NCBI RefSeq assembly: GCF_014699115.1
Contig: NZ_JACXAD010000004.1
Span: forward strand, 124,001 to 188,000
Source: Hymenobacter montanus
Lineage (GTDB): Bacteria; Bacteroidota; Bacteroidia; Cytophagales; Hymenobacteraceae
Direction of reading: 5' to 3'
Length of the DNA: 64,000 bases
The notes under the pieces are model-generated. The model did not search any database, was not told the DNA's origin, and worked only from the letters and a program-made list of their open reading frames with translations. Shown here piece by piece: positions 18,201 through 27,560 of the stretch. A program made the translations under genes and the position numbers. Numbering within the stretch: the stretch's first letter is position 1; the number at the start of each line of letters is the position of its first letter.

Positions 18201-18217
18201 TACCGAACACTACTGGT

Positions 18218-18226
18218 TAGCTTTGC
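18218..18226 (+). promoter_or_regulatory. Promoter box directly before gmk
   Basis: TAGCTTTGC ends 3 bases before the ATG at 18230. If used, transcription would begin at or near the start codon. Confidence 0.4.
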
Positions 18227-18229
18227 GCG

Positions 18230-18814
18230 ATGCAAGGCAAAATCATCGTGTTTTCAGCTCCGTCTGGCGCGGGCAAAACCACCATTGTGCATCGGCTCAT
18301 GGAGCGCGTGCCGGAACTGAGCTTTTCTATTTCGGCCTGCACCCGCGACCGCCGCGGCCGGGCCGAGGAGAACGGCAAAGACTACTATTTTATTTCGGTA
18401 CAAGAGTTCCAGGACAAGATTCGTCACGACGAGTTTGTGGAGTGGGAAGAAGTGTACGAGGGGGCCTTTTACGGCACGCTGAAATCAGAGATTGAGCGCA
18501 TCTGGGACAGCGGCAAGCATGCTATCCTCGACGTCGACGTGAAGGGTGGGCTCAGCATCAAGGAGTTTTACAAGGACCGGGCGCTAGCAATTTTTGTTCG
18601 CCCGCCTTCTATTGCCGTTCTCGAGCAGCGCCTGCAAGCCCGTGCTACCGACTCGCAATCCAGCATCTCTTCGCGGATATACAAAGCAAACTTCGAGCTG
18701 GCTTTCGAAGACCGGTTCGACGTGACCGTTGTCAACGATGACCTCGACGAGGCCACGGCCCAGGCCGAGAAGCTGGTGCGCCAATTCATCAGTGCTGGGT
18801 CGCCCATCGTATGA
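18230..18814 (+). CDS. gmk: Guanylate kinase
   Basis: A 194-residue enzyme that phosphorylates GMP to GDP with ATP. The P-loop SAPSGAGKTTIV lies at residues 7-18. SFSISACTRDRRGRAEENGKDYYFIS carries the GMP-binding residues (shown here as SFSISACTRD and YYFIS). FVEWEEVYEGAFYGT and DVDVKGGLSIK complete the family signature. Full length, no odd features. Its stop overlaps the ATG of nadD by 4 bases, so the two are coupled. Confidence 0.97.
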   Translation: MQGKIIVFSAPSGAGKTTIVHRLMERVPELSFSISACTRDRRGRAEENGKDYYFISVQEFQDKIRHDEFVEWEEVYEGAFYGTLKSEIERIWDSGKHAILDVDVKGGLSIKEFYKDRALAIFVRPPSIAVLEQRLQARATDSQSSISSRIYKANFELAFEDRFDVTVVNDDLDEATAQAEKLVRQFISAGSPIV

Positions 18815-19407
18815 GTGCCGCTCGGGTAGGGCTGCTGTTCGGCTCTTTCAACCCTATTCATACCGGCCACCTCATCCTGGCCGAGCACTTTGCTACGCGA
18901 ACCGATCTAACTGAAGTCTGGCTGGTGGTTTCGCCCCATAGCCCGTTCAAAGCTGCGGCCGACTTACTGCCCGAGGCGGAACGTCTGCGCCTGGTTGAGC
19001 TAGCCCTGGCCGGCAACCCCCGCCTCCGGGCCGAACCCATCGAGTTCAATCTGCCACGGCCCAGCTACACCATTGCCACGCTCGAGGCCCTGCGCCGGCG
19101 CCACCCCGCTCACGACTTCGTGTTGCTGATGGGTGCCGACAATCTCCCTGGCCTTCCCCGCTGGCAGGAAGCAGCGCGCCTGTTATCCGAGGTTGATATC
19201 TATGTGTATCCGCGCCCCGGTACCACCTTGCCGGACTTAACTCAGTTCCCCCGGGCCCAGGTTATGAATGCGCCCCTGCTGGACATCTCCGCCACCTACA
19301 TCCGCGAAAGCCTGCGGACTGGCCGGAGCATCCGCTACCTCGTGCCCGCTGCTGTCGAAGAAGTGCTCCTGGACCCGCGGACTCCTACCTGGCCCGCGGC
19401 GGACTAG
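18811..19407 (+). CDS. nadD: Nicotinate-nucleotide adenylyltransferase
   Basis: A 198-residue nucleotidyltransferase that joins ATP and nicotinate mononucleotide in NAD synthesis. LLFGSFNPIHTGHLILAEHF carries the (H/T)xGH site; FVLLMGADNLPGLPRW and the C-terminal ISATYIRESLRTGRSIRYLV are the usual ATP-binding signatures. Normal length. The gmk-nadD pairing is common in Bacteroidota. Confidence 0.95.
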   Translation: MSAARVGLLFGSFNPIHTGHLILAEHFATRTDLTEVWLVVSPHSPFKAAADLLPEAERLRLVELALAGNPRLRAEPIEFNLPRPSYTIATLEALRRRHPAHDFVLLMGADNLPGLPRWQEAARLLSEVDIYVYPRPGTTLPDLTQFPRAQVMNAPLLDISATYIRESLRTGRSIRYLVPAAVEEVLLDPRTPTWPAAD

Positions 19408-19431
19408 CGCGAGAAGCCAGGCTGCTAATGC

Positions 19432-19464
19432 AAAAGCCCCGCTGCCTAAGGCAGTCGGGGCTCT
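19432..19464. terminator. Terminator between convergent nadD and frr
   Basis: AGCCCCGCTGCC and GGCAGTCGGGGCT pair with one internal mismatch and a short loop. It serves both converging transcripts. Confidence 0.75.
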
Positions 19465-19484
19465 GGGGTGGGGGACCAGCCGAA

Positions 19485-20048
19485 TCAGATGGTCATAATC
19501 TCTGATTCTTTCTTGTTGAAGGCCTTTTCCACTTCGGCAATGTAGCTATCGGTGGTCTTCTGCACTTTTTCCTCGGCACTCTTAATCGCATCTTCCGAAG
19601 CTCCTTCTTTCAGCAGCTTCCGTAGCGACTCGTTCACTTCTTTGCGGATACCCCGCACCCGTACCTTACCGGCTTCCGACTCGTTCTTAGCCTGCTTCAC
19701 CAGTTCCCGCCGCCGCTCTTCGGTCATGGCCGGAATGTTGAGGCGCACCCCGTCGGCATCCGAAACCGGGTTCAGGCCCAGGTCGCTGTTCTTGATGGCT
19801 TTGGCGACTTCACCCACCATGTTCTTTTCCCAGGGCTTGATGAGCAGCGAGCGGGCATCCGGAGCAGTAATAGTCGCAATCTGGCTAATAGGCGTAGGAG
19901 AACCATAATAATCCACGCGCAGGCCGTCGAGCATCGCTGGCGAGGCTTTGCCAGCGCGGATGCGGCTCATTTCCACGCTCACGTGCGCTATCGCCTTGCT
20001 CATCGATTCAGCAAGCTCATCGAGGTAAAACTGAATTTCTTCGTCCAT
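19485..20048 (-). CDS. frr: Ribosome recycling factor
   Basis: A 187-residue two-domain protein that, with EF-G, splits the post-termination ribosome. IRAGKASPAMLDGLRVDYYG is the family signature; the C-terminal half has RRRELVKQAKNESEAGKVRV and IRKEVNESLRKL, the long three-helix bundle. Normal length. It follows pyrH by about 100 bases, an order kept in many bacteria. Confidence 0.97.
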   Translation of the reverse strand: MDEEIQFYLDELAESMSKAIAHVSVEMSRIRAGKASPAMLDGLRVDYYGSPTPISQIATITAPDARSLLIKPWEKNMVGEVAKAIKNSDLGLNPVSDADGVRLNIPAMTEERRRELVKQAKNESEAGKVRVRGIRKEVNESLRKLLKEGASEDAIKSAEEKVQKTTDSYIAEVEKAFNKKESEIMTI

Positions 20049-20059
20049 CTTCTTTAGGT

Positions 20060-20146
20060 TGGTCAGTTGTTTGGTTATCAGTTGTCAGGCCCGGGCATTC
20101 GTTTTGCGATGCAAACTAACAACCGACGGCCCGCCCCCGACAACTA
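20060..20146. repeat. Intergenic complementary-word repeat between pyrH and frr
   Basis: GTCAGTTGTTTGGTT (20062-20076) matches AACTAACAACCGAC (20114-20127) in inverted form with one gap and one change, and AGTTGTC (20080-20086) matches GACAACT (20139-20145). The arms show a loose 8-base rhythm. A weaker member of the period-7/8 hairpin family. Confidence 0.55.
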
Positions 20147-20150
20147 AAAA

Positions 20151-20951
20151 TTACGCTTGCTCCGGCTGATTACCCGCCAGCGGCTGCAGGGGAGTGAGAA
20201 TAGGCGCCATAACCGGCTTCTTGGTGCTATGGGTTCCCGTATCGCCCATGCTAACGAGCGTGCCCAGGGACTCCCCATTCAGCAAACGCTCTAAGTTGCC
20301 GGGTGTGTTCATGTCGAACACGACAATGGGCAAATTATTCTCCTTGCAGAGCGTGAAGGCCGTCATGTCCATCACGTTCAGGTTCTTATTTAGCACCTCA
20401 TCAAAAGTGATTGCGGTGTAGCGGGTGGCCGTGGGGTCCTTTTCCGGGTCAGCGGTGTAAATGCCATCCACTCGGGTGCCTTTCAACACTACGTCGGCCT
20501 CGATCTCAATAGCCCGCAACGACGCCGCCGAGTCGGTGGTGAAGTAAGGCGAGCCGATGCCCGCCCCAAAAATCACCACGCGTCCTTTTTCCAGGTGCCG
20601 CACGGCACGCCGCCGGATGTAGGGCTCGCACACCCGCTGAATGGTGAGGCCCGACAGCAGGCGGGTGCTTACCTCCAGCTTCTCCAGGGCGCTTTGCAGG
20701 GCCATGGAGTTAATTACCGTGGCCAGCATGCCCATGTAGTCGCCCTGGACCCGGTCGAGGCCGAACGCCTCGGCTTCGGCGCCCCGGTAGATGTTACCAC
20801 CCCCAATCACGACGGCTACCTGCACACCACTGGCGGCGACCGATTTTATTTCCGAGGCGTACTGCATCAGCCGCTCGGGGTCGATGCCGTACTGCTGCTC
20901 GCCCATCAGCGCTTCGCCGCTGAGCTTAAGAAGAATGCGGTTGTATTTCAA
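20151..20951 (-). CDS. pyrH: UMP kinase
   Basis: A 266-residue amino acid kinase-fold enzyme that makes UDP from UMP and [18 protein letters not shown] is the N-terminal signature; [24 protein letters not shown] and the nucleotide site [19 protein letters not shown] follow. About 30 residues longer than the usual 235, due to a Pro-rich C-terminal tail after SMGDTGT. It lies 41 bases downstream of the biotin carrier gene and upstream of frr, so the three probably share a transcript. Confidence 0.95.
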   Translation of the reverse strand: MKYNRILLKLSGEALMGEQQYGIDPERLMQYASEIKSVAASGVQVAVVIGGGNIYRGAEAEAFGLDRVQGDYMGMLATVINSMALQSALEKLEVSTRLLSGLTIQRVCEPYIRRRAVRHLEKGRVVIFGAGIGSPYFTTDSAASLRAIEIEADVVLKGTRVDGIYTADPEKDPTATRYTAITFDEVLNKNLNVMDMTAFTLCKENNLPIVVFDMNTPGNLERLLNGESLGTLVSMGDTGTHSTKKPVMAPILTPLQPLAGNQPEQA

Positions 20952-20992
20952 GTCAGAATAGTTGAGTAGTTCGGTATTTCGATAAAGGTGAG

Positions 20993-21496
20993 CTATGAAA
21001 ACTGCACCAGTACCTGGCCTTTTTGCACGTTGTCGCGCAGGGCTACTTTGAGGCTGCCCACGGTGCCATCGGCCGGAGCTTTCAAAATATTCTCCATTTT
21101 CATGGCTTCCAGCACCAGCAGCGGGTCGCCCTTCTGCACGGCTTGGCCCGGCGTTACCCGAATGTCGACGATGAGGCCCGGCATCGGGGCTTTGAGCTCG
21201 TTTACTTTCGCGCTGACGGCATTGCTCATGCCTAAGCGCTCAAGCAGCAAGTCGAAACGGTCTTTGGCATTCAACTCCACCCGTAGCCCGTTTACCTTGA
21301 GCACAATATTTTTTGTGGCGTAATCGACCGACACGACCTCGGCAGTAAAGGAGCGACCCTCGTGTAGCACATGGTATTGACCGCTTCCTAAATCCGCGAT
21401 ATCCCAGGTAAAAGGCTGACCATTAAGCGAGACGTCATTGGCGTTGCGGTAGTCAACTTCCCAGAGCTGGGCCGGGCCGGTGCTGATTTGAAACAT
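20993..21496 (-). CDS. Biotin carboxyl carrier protein
   Basis: A 167-residue protein with a C-terminal biotinyl domain: LEAMKMEN holds the lysine to be biotinylated, in the setting [21 protein letters not shown]. The N-terminal 90 residues ([18 protein letters not shown]) resemble the Bacteroidota free-standing carrier subunits of acyl-CoA carboxylases. Of the longer frame from 21694, only the part from ATG 21496 is family-like. The carboxylase subunits are not in the window, so acetyl- versus propionyl-CoA cannot be decided. It heads a carrier-pyrH-frr unit and is divergent from the M1 peptidase. Confidence 0.85.
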   Translation of the reverse strand: MFQISTGPAQLWEVDYRNANDVSLNGQPFTWDIADLGSGQYHVLHEGRSFTAEVVSVDYATKNIVLKVNGLRVELNAKDRFDLLLERLGMSNAVSAKVNELKAPMPGLIVDIRVTPGQAVQKGDPLLVLEAMKMENILKAPADGTVGSLKVALRDNVQKGQVLVQFS

Positions 21497-21593
21497 CTTA
21501 AGCGAGTAGGTTGCGAGGGAAGTGGAGGTTAAAGGTAGCCCAAATCTCAAATTAATTCGGAAATTGAAGCGTTTTTCGTCCGTTATTGTCGGC

Positions 21594-24182
21594 ATGAAGT
21601 ATCTGGTTTCGGGCCTTACCAGCCTGTTGTTATTTGTACACTTGCTGGCGACGGCCCAGTCGCCGTCGTCCACTACGGGCAAGCCCACTCCCAAGGCTCC
21701 CGCTCGTAAGAAAGCCGTTCCCGCGGCGGCCCCGGCGCCCGCGTCCGCGGGCCTGGTAGTGCCTTCCTGGCTGCCCGCCGACGCACCCTACCAACCCGCC
21801 GCGACCATCCTCACCGATGTGCTCGACACCAAGCTCGACGTGCGCTTCGACTACAAAAAGCAATACCTGTTGGGCACCGCCGTCCTCACGTTACGCTCTC
21901 ATTTCTATCCGCAGTCGGAGTTAGTGCTCGATGCTAAGGGTTTCGACATCCAGAAAGTGGAGCTGCTGGGGGATAAGAAAAACAAGACCCTCAATTACAA
22001 CTACAACCGGCGCAAGCTGGTCATCACCCTCGACCATGCGTACCCCCGAAGCACTTCCTATCAGGTGCGCATTGCCTACGTGGCCAAGCCGAATGAGCTG
22101 CCCCAGGGCGGCTCGGCGGCCATCCGGTCCGACAAGGGCTTGTACTTTATTAATCCGTTAGGACTCGAGAAAAATAAGCCGCGCCAAATCTGGACGCAGG
22201 GCGAAACGGAGTCCAGCTCCTGCTGGTTTCCCACGATCGATAAGCCCAATCAGCGCATGACCCAGGAAATCAGCATGACGGTGGAAAAGCAATTCAAGAC
22301 GCTTTCCAACGGCCTGCTGGTTTCTTCGAAAGCCAATACCGATGGTACCCGCACCGATACCTGGAAGCTGAGCGAACCGCACGCGCCCTACCTCGCCGCG
22401 ATGGTGGTGGGCGACTTTACGGTAATCAGTGAATCCTGGCACGGCAAGCCCGTTGAGTATTACGTCGAGCCGCAGTATACCGGTACCGTGCGAGCCGTAT
22501 TCGGACACACGCCCGAAATGATGGAGTTCTTCTCTAAAAAACTGGGCGTGGAGTATCCCTGGGCGAAATACGCCCAGGTAGCCGTGCGCGACTACATAAG
22601 CGGCGCCATGGAAAACACCACGGCCACCATTCACGGGGCGACCATTCAGGCAACGCGCCGCGATTTGATCGATGCCAACTACCAGACGGCCGAATCGACC
22701 ATTGCCCACGAGCTGTTCCACCAGTGGTTCGGCGACTATGTCACCACCGAGTCCTGGGCCAATCTGCCCCTGAATGAGTCTTTCGCGGATTATTCCGAGT
22801 ACCTGTGGGCCGAGCACAAGTACGGAGCCGCCGAAGCCAGCCTCCTGCAGGAAACCAAAATCAATAATTATTTAGAAGAGGCGCAGTCCAAGCGCGAGCC
22901 GCTTATTCGCTACCGGTACACCAACCGCGAGGACATGTTCGACCGCCACTCCTACGACAAGGGCGGGCGGGTGCTGCACATGCTGCGCAAATACGTGGGC
23001 GACGATGCCTTCTTTGCTTCCCTGAACCGTTACCTCGTCGAGAACAAGCAAACGGCCGTCGAAGTCTCCAAGCTGCGCGTAGCCTTTGAAGAAACCACCG
23101 GCGAAGATTTGATGTGGTTTTTCAACCAGTGGTTCATGCAGCGTGGACATCCCGAGCTGCGCATCACGCACAGCTACACTGGCGGCCAGGTAGCGCTGCG
23201 CGTGCAACAGGTGCAGGATACGGTGTTCCAGCCCATCTTCCGTCTGCCCGTTACGGTAAGTGTGTGGGCCAACGGCGCCGCGCCTACCGACCACCGCATC
23301 AACGTTACCAAAGCTGACCAGACCTTTCTGCTGCCGGCCAGCCAGAAGCCCCTTTTGGTGAAGTTCGACAGCCAAAGCCAGCTTTTGGCGCAGTTCAACG
23401 AAGAGCGGAGCCAGGATGAGCTGATCTTCCAGTTCTACCACGCCCAATCGTACCAGCAGAAATCAGAAGCCCTGGAATTGCTTCAAAACAAAACCGCTGA
23501 CTTAGGCGTGAGCAGCCTGATGCGCGCCGCGTTGAACGATAGGTTCTGGGCGGTACGCCGCGCCGCGCTCGACCACCTTCGCCATTACCGCGGCCCCGAA
23601 CCCGAAGGAGTACGCAAAGACCTGCAGCGCGTGGCCACCACCGACCCCAACTCCCGCGTCCGGGCCCAGGCCCTTACTACAATGGCGACGCTCCCCGACG
23701 GCAAGTACAGCCCCCTGTACAGCAAGGCGGTGGCCGACAGTTCGGCTTTGGTAGCGGCCGCGGCGGTTGAGATTCTCTCTAAGCGGCCCGAAGCCAACTC
23801 CCGCCAGCAGATTGCGGCGATTGATAATACTGCCAGCGGCCCCCTGTTGCTGGCAATAGCAAGTTTCTATTCCCTCAACGGGGGCCTCGACCAGTACCCC
23901 TGGTTCCTGCGTCGCCTGCCCGACGTGCCCGAAGCCGACCTGTACGTGTTTTTCCAGTCCTTCGGCACGCTGATGACGCACATCCCTCCGGTGGAGCGGG
24001 ATAAGGGGCTGAAGGTCCTGGAAGATTATGCCCGCAATGCTTCCCGGTACGAAGTTCGTTTAGGAGCCTACCGGGGCCTGGCCCTGCTTGCACCTACGAG
24101 CCCCCAGGTGAAAGCTCTGATGAAAAACATTCGGGAAAAGGAGACCGACGACCGGCTCAAGACTTTTTATAATCTGATGTAG
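21594..24182 (+). CDS. M1 family aminopeptidase
   Basis: An 862-residue zinc exopeptidase. The ATG at 21594 gives a signal peptide ending LLATAQ, so it is exported to the periplasm or beyond. GAMENTTA (near residue 337) is the substrate-anchoring motif, and HELFHQWFGDYVT (near 371), followed by NESFADYSEY, supplies the zinc ligands HExxH and Glu. The C-terminal 250 residues form HEAT-like helices (LRHYRGPEPEGV onward). It should trim N-terminal residues from peptides. No T9SS tail is present. The longer frame from 21522 was rejected because it would bury the signal peptide. Confidence 0.92.
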   Translation: MKYLVSGLTSLLLFVHLLATAQSPSSTTGKPTPKAPARKKAVPAAAPAPASAGLVVPSWLPADAPYQPAATILTDVLDTKLDVRFDYKKQYLLGTAVLTLRSHFYPQSELVLDAKGFDIQKVELLGDKKNKTLNYNYNRRKLVITLDHAYPRSTSYQVRIAYVAKPNELPQGGSAAIRSDKGLYFINPLGLEKNKPRQIWTQGETESSSCWFPTIDKPNQRMTQEISMTVEKQFKTLSNGLLVSSKANTDGTRTDTWKLSEPHAPYLAAMVVGDFTVISESWHGKPVEYYVEPQYTGTVRAVFGHTPEMMEFFSKKLGVEYPWAKYAQVAVRDYISGAMENTTATIHGATIQATRRDLIDANYQTAESTIAHELFHQWFGDYVTTESWANLPLNESFADYSEYLWAEHKYGAAEASLLQETKINNYLEEAQSKREPLIRYRYTNREDMFDRHSYDKGGRVLHMLRKYVGDDAFFASLNRYLVENKQTAVEVSKLRVAFEETTGEDLMWFFNQWFMQRGHPELRITHSYTGGQVALRVQQVQDTVFQPIFRLPVTVSVWANGAAPTDHRINVTKADQTFLLPASQKPLLVKFDSQSQLLAQFNEERSQDELIFQFYHAQSYQQKSEALELLQNKTADLGVSSLMRAALNDRFWAVRRAALDHLRHYRGPEPEGVRKDLQRVATTDPNSRVRAQALTTMATLPDGKYSPLYSKAVADSSALVAAAAVEILSKRPEANSRQQIAAIDNTASGPLLLAIASFYSLNGGLDQYPWFLRRLPDVPEADLYVFFQSFGTLMTHIPPVERDKGLKVLEDYARNASRYEVRLGAYRGLALLAPTSPQVKALMKNIREKETDDRLKTFYNLM

Positions 24183-24194
24183 GAGGGCTGGCGC

Positions 24195-24227
24195 GGACTT
24201 TTTTCAAAAAAGTCCAGGCTTTTTTTG
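24195..24227 (+). terminator. Terminator of the M1 peptidase gene
   Basis: GGACTTTT and AAAAGTCC form a stem, followed by a T-rich tract (24220-24226). Confidence 0.7.
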
Positions 24228-24236
24228 CCTTAGCGC

Positions 24237-24267
24237 TTGCCCGGTGTTAGAAAAGCCTTAATTTTGC
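24237..24267 (+). promoter_or_regulatory. Promoter of the tRNA-tuf operon
   Basis: TTG at 24237-24239 and TAATTTTGC at 24259-24267, 19 bases apart, fit the Bacteroidota consensus. tRNA-Tyr begins 86 bases downstream. Confidence 0.65.
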
Positions 24268-24352
24268 GACTCCTTACGAAACACTACTGCCCCGGCAGTG
24301 GTCGGAGCGAAGGGATTCTGCTTCTCGGCAATCGGCCAAAAAGCATCAAATT

Positions 24353-24432
24353 GGGGGTATCGCATAGCGGCAATTGCGGGTGACTGTAACTCACCTCCTT
24401 CGGGTTCATAGGTTCGAGTCCTGTTACCCCCA
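24353..24432 (+). tRNA. tRNA-Tyr (GTA)
   Basis: Acceptor GGGGGTA pairs with TACCCCC. Anticodon stem GGTGA/TCACC encloses CTGTAAC, so the anticodon is GTA. A long variable arm is present, as expected for bacterial tRNA-Tyr. The T arm has GTTCGAG. CCA is not encoded. Confidence 0.93.
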
Positions 24433-24433
24433 C

Positions 24434-24500
24434 TCGGTGAGTAAGTGAAAAGGTGAGTTGGTGCACCCACCAGCTTGCCAATCCACCACCTCACTTTCTT
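24434..24500. repeat. Period-8 complementary repeat between tRNA-Tyr and tRNA-Gly
   Basis: The left arm reads in 8-base units (GGTGAGTA, AGTGAAAA, GGTGAGTT). The right arm reads CCAATCCA, CCACCTCA, CTTTCTT. 24443-24461 matches 24478-24496 in inverted form at 14 of 19 positions. Confidence 0.6.
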
Positions 24501-24573
24501 GCGGGAGTAGCTCAGTTGGTAGAGCGGCAGCCTTCCAAGCTGCAGGTCGCGGGTTCGAACCTCGTCTCCCGCT
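24501..24573 (+). tRNA. tRNA-Gly (TCC)
   Basis: Acceptor GCGGGAG pairs with CTCCCGC. Anticodon stem GCAGC/GCTGC encloses CTTCCAA, anticodon TCC. The T loop is TTCGAAC. CCA is not encoded. Confidence 0.95.
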
Positions 24574-24626
24574 CATTATGTTGGTTATCGGCCTTTAGCT
24601 ATTCGCTATCGGGCGGAATATTTGAG

Positions 24627-24653
24627 AAGCTAACAGCAATTGGCTGTCAGCTT
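24627..24653. repeat. Hairpin between tRNA-Gly and tRNA-Thr
   Basis: AAGCTAACAGC and GCTGTCAGCTT pair with one A-C mismatch around a 5-base loop. It may guide processing of the tRNA precursor. The word AACAGCTAACAGCTTAAA, related to it, also occurs just before rpoC. Confidence 0.55.
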
Positions 24654-24665
24654 AAAAAGGTACCA

Positions 24666-24737
<72 letters not shown>

Positions 24738-24904
24738 CAGATTACAATTACTACTCGGCCGCCTGAAGCTTCAGGCAGCCGGCGCGGTTCTCTCCGGTAA
24801 GCGACGCACAGTTTTCTATTACGTAGGGGCTGAGTCTCGCTTTCTTGTTGTAGGGCCCGATTTACCTTCAACTTCACTTCACCACCTCTTTTTTACTCTT
24901 TACA

Positions 24905-26095
24905 ATGGCTAAAGAAAATTTCGACCGGTCCAAGCCGCACGTTAACATCGGCACCATCGGCCACGTTGACCACGGCAAAACGACCCTGACGGCTGCTATC
25001 ACGATGGTATTGGCAAACCAGGGCCTGGCCGAAAAGCGTGACTTCTCTTCGATTGACAATGCCCCCGAAGAAAAAGAGCGTGGTATCACCATCAACACTG
25101 CTCACGTCGAGTACTCGACCAAAAACCGTCACTACGCCCACGTTGACTGCCCCGGCCACGCCGACTACGTAAAGAACATGGTTACCGGTGCGGCCCAGAT
25201 GGACGGCGCTATCCTCGTGGTAGCCGCTACCGACGGCCCGATGCCCCAGACCCGTGAGCACATCCTGCTCGCTCGTCAGGTAGGGGTTCCTCAGCTGGTG
25301 GTGTTCATGAACAAGGTGGACATGGTGGATGACCCCGAGCTGCTCGAGCTGGTGGAAATGGAAATCCGTGAGCTCCTCTCGTTCTACGACTTCGACGGCG
25401 ACAACATTCCGGTCATCCAGGGTTCGGCCCTCGGCGGCCTGAACGGCGATGCCAACTGGGTTCCCAAAATCAACGAGCTGATGGACGCAGTTGACTCGTT
25501 CATTCCAATTCCCGCTCGTCTGACCGACCTGCCCTTCCTGATGCCGGTTGAAGACGTGTTCTCGATCACGGGCCGTGGCACCGTAGCCACCGGTCGTATC
25601 GAGCGCGGCATCATCAACTCGGGCGAGCAAGTTGACATCCTTGGTATGGGTGCCGCCGCCGGCCTGAAGTCGACGGTAACGGGGGTGGAAATGTTCCGCA
25701 AAATCCTTGACCGTGGCGAAGCTGGTGACAACGTTGGTCTGCTCCTCCGTGGTATCGAAAAAGAAGCCATCCGTCGCGGTATGGTTATCTGCAAGCCCGG
25801 TTCGGTAACCCCCCACCAGAAGTTCAAGGCTGAGGTGTACGTGCTCTCGAAAGAGGAAGGTGGCCGTCACACCCCGTTCTTCAACAACTACCGCCCGCAG
25901 TTCTACCTGCGTACCACCGACGTTACCGGCATCATCTCCCTCCCCGAGGGTGTTGAAATGGTAATGCCCGGCGACAACATCACCATCACTGTTGAGCTCA
26001 TCAACAAGGTGGCAATGGAGAAGGGCCTCCGCTTCGCTATCCGTGAGGGTGGCCGGACGGTAGGTGCTGGTCAGGTAACCGAAGTTCTCGACTAG
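24905..26095 (+). CDS. tuf: Elongation factor Tu
   Basis: A 396-residue GTPase that delivers aminoacyl-tRNA to the ribosome. [14 protein letters not shown] is the P-loop, [12 protein letters not shown] is G3, NKVDMVDD is G4, and GSALGGL is G5. Full length with the usual three domains. It is cotranscribed with the three tRNAs upstream and ends in a strong terminator. Codon use is strongly biased, as expected of a highly expressed gene. No other copy is seen in the window. Confidence 0.99.
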   Translation: MAKENFDRSKPHVNIGTIGHVDHGKTTLTAAITMVLANQGLAEKRDFSSIDNAPEEKERGITINTAHVEYSTKNRHYAHVDCPGHADYVKNMVTGAAQMDGAILVVAATDGPMPQTREHILLARQVGVPQLVVFMNKVDMVDDPELLELVEMEIRELLSFYDFDGDNIPVIQGSALGGLNGDANWVPKINELMDAVDSFIPIPARLTDLPFLMPVEDVFSITGRGTVATGRIERGIINSGEQVDILGMGAAAGLKSTVTGVEMFRKILDRGEAGDNVGLLLRGIEKEAIRRGMVICKPGSVTPHQKFKAEVYVLSKEEGGRHTPFFNNYRPQFYLRTTDVTGIISLPEGVEMVMPGDNITITVELINKVAMEKGLRFAIREGGRTVGAGQVTEVLD

Positions 26096-26117
26096 TTCTA
26101 GCGTAATCGCTGAATGT

Positions 26118-26149
26118 AAAAACGCCCCCGAGCAATCGGGGGCGTTTTT
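26118..26149 (+). terminator. Terminator of tuf
   Basis: AAAAACGCCCCCGA and TCGGGGGCGTTTTT form a perfect stem followed by T residues. Confidence 0.9.
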
Positions 26150-26385
26150 TATGTTCTTGTTTAGGCTAGATAGAGCATGACATTCTAATGGGCTCAAACA
26201 TGCTCGTTTCTGCGGCAGCTGTGCGGGTATTTTGCGACAGCGTGCAGGTCGCATAGGGTGGGTGGAAGTAGCCGGTAGGTACCGGTCAGGTAGCCGAAGC
26301 TTTCAACTAGGACCCAGCTTAACCATAAAAAAGCCGCGTCCCAAGGACCGGGAGCAGGTTTTTTATATTGGAACAGAAGGGCATA

Positions 26386-26417
26386 TTTGTTTTGTTCGCT
26401 GTTTCTCTTACCTTTGC
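26386..26417 (+). promoter_or_regulatory. Promoter of tRNA-Trp-secE-nusG
   Basis: TTTG (26386-26389), 19 bases, then TACCTTTGC (26409-26417): an exact match to the Bacteroidota -33/-7 consensus, 41 bases before tRNA-Trp. Confidence 0.8.
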
Positions 26418-26457
26418 ACTCCCTTTGGCGAAATGCGCTTAACGGGAATGTTGATCA

Positions 26458-26528
26458 ACGAGTGTAGTTCAAGGGTAGAATAGAGGTCTCCAAAACCTTT
26501 GATGGGAGTTCGAATCTCTCCACTCGTG
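26458..26528 (+). tRNA. tRNA-Trp (CCA)
   Basis: Acceptor ACGAGTG pairs with CACTCGT. Anticodon loop CTCCAAA gives CCA. The T loop is TTCGAAT. The 3' CCA is not encoded. Confidence 0.94.
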
Positions 26529-26592
26529 CAAGTTGGGCCAGTCGGTCCATTCCGTGTCGTTTTCAGTGGCAACGCTGTTTTTTCCTCAACCA

Positions 26593-26787
26593 ATGGACAA
26601 ACTGAGCAATTATTTCCGCGCTACCGTCGAGGAGATGCGCTACAACGTAACGTGGCCTTCGACGACGGAACTGCAAAAGAGTGCCGGCCTCGTGCTGATT
26701 GGTTCGTTGGTCTTTGCCATCGTAGTCGGCGTCATGGATATCAGCTTTGAGTCGATACTTAAAGCGTTTTATAACTCGTTTCGCTAA
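26593..26787 (+). CDS. secE: Preprotein translocase subunit SecE
   Basis: A 64-residue single-pass membrane protein that clamps SecY. An amphipathic N-terminal helix with YFRATVEEMRYNVTWPS (the conserved VTWP) leads into one membrane segment, GLVLIGSLVFAIVVGVMD. The ATG at 26593 (MDKLSNYF) was chosen; the upstream in-frame ATG at 26533 runs through the tRNA-Trp flank. It lies 12 bases before nusG. Confidence 0.95.
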   Translation: MDKLSNYFRATVEEMRYNVTWPSTTELQKSAGLVLIGSLVFAIVVGVMDISFESILKAFYNSFR

Positions 26788-26799
26788 TCAGAGTCGAAG

Positions 26800-27366
26800 A
26801 TGGGCGAATTGAAATGGTACGTGGTTCGCTCGGTGAGTGGCCAGGAGAAGAAAGCCAAAAACTACCTCGAAACGGAGCTCGGCCGGCATAACCTGACCGA
26901 GCTTGTGCCGCAGGTACTGATTCCGGTGGAAAAGGTGTTCGAGATGCGCAACGGCAAGAAGCGCGTCCGCGAGCGGAACCTCTACCCCGGCTACATCATC
27001 ATCCACGCCGACCTCGGCCACGGTGAAGTTGACCATATCATCACCAGCACGCCGGGCGTGATTGGCTTCTTGGGCGACAAAGACAAGAAAGACGCGGCTA
27101 ACAACAAGCCCGTTCCCTTGCACATCTCCGAAGTGAACCGCATCCTCGGCATCGTGGATGAAGCCGAGCAACAGACCACCGCTACCCTCGACAAGCCCTA
27201 CGTAGTGGGCGAGCTCGTGAAAGTAGTGGACGGCCCCTTCAACGGCTTCTCCGGCAACGTGGACGAAGTATTCGAAGAGCGCAAGAAGCTGAACGTAGTG
27301 GTGAAGATTTTCGGCCGCTCACAGCCGGTAGAGCTCAGCTATACTCAGGTGGAGAAAGAAGTGTAA
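26800..27366 (+). CDS. nusG: Transcription termination/antitermination factor NusG
   Basis: A 188-residue protein that binds RNA polymerase and links it to Rho or the ribosome. The NGN domain spans LKWYVVRSVSGQEKKAKNYL to NRILG, and the C-terminal KOW motif is GELVKVVDGPFNGFSGNVD. It has a small insert near residue 105 (DKDKKDAANNKPV), common in Bacteroidota. It is the last gene before a long hairpin and the rplK leader. Confidence 0.97.
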   Translation: MGELKWYVVRSVSGQEKKAKNYLETELGRHNLTELVPQVLIPVEKVFEMRNGKKRVRERNLYPGYIIIHADLGHGEVDHIITSTPGVIGFLGDKDKKDAANNKPVPLHISEVNRILGIVDEAEQQTTATLDKPYVVGELVKVVDGPFNGFSGNVDEVFEERKKLNVVVKIFGRSQPVELSYTQVEKEV

Positions 27367-27370
27367 TTAG

Positions 27371-27448
27371 AAGAGCTCAGATGTTAGAGCTTAGAACTTA
27401 GAGACGTTCTGGCTTCTATATTCTGAGCTCTACTATCTAAGCTCTATA
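27371..27448. repeat. 32-bp hairpin with period-7 arms between nusG and rplK
   Basis: The left arm is five 7-base units (AGAGCTC, AGATGTT, AGAGCTT, AGAACTT, AGAGACG; 27372-27406). The right arm is TTCTATA, TTCTGAG, CTCTACT, ATCTAAG, CTCTATA (27414-27448). Aligned 27372-27403 with 27414-27445 they give about 25 Watson-Crick and 3 G-U pairs in 32. No T run follows, so it is not a simple terminator. Confidence 0.85.
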
Positions 27449-27560
27449 AAAACAACCACGTCAGTTATTCACTCCGAACTGGCGGGGCTTCCAATCAGGA
27501 GTTTATACCAACTGAGGCGAGTACGAGTTACGACGTAGGAGCCACAGCCTAATCAATCAA

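Noticed and set aside
26232-26483. 83-codon plus-strand frame before tRNA-Trp
   Set aside because: It runs through the promoter and into the tRNA gene, with no recognisable motif.
27449-27560. L1-binding autoregulatory site in the rplK leader
   Set aside because: Expected from other bacteria, but no structure matching the rRNA target could be identified by eye.
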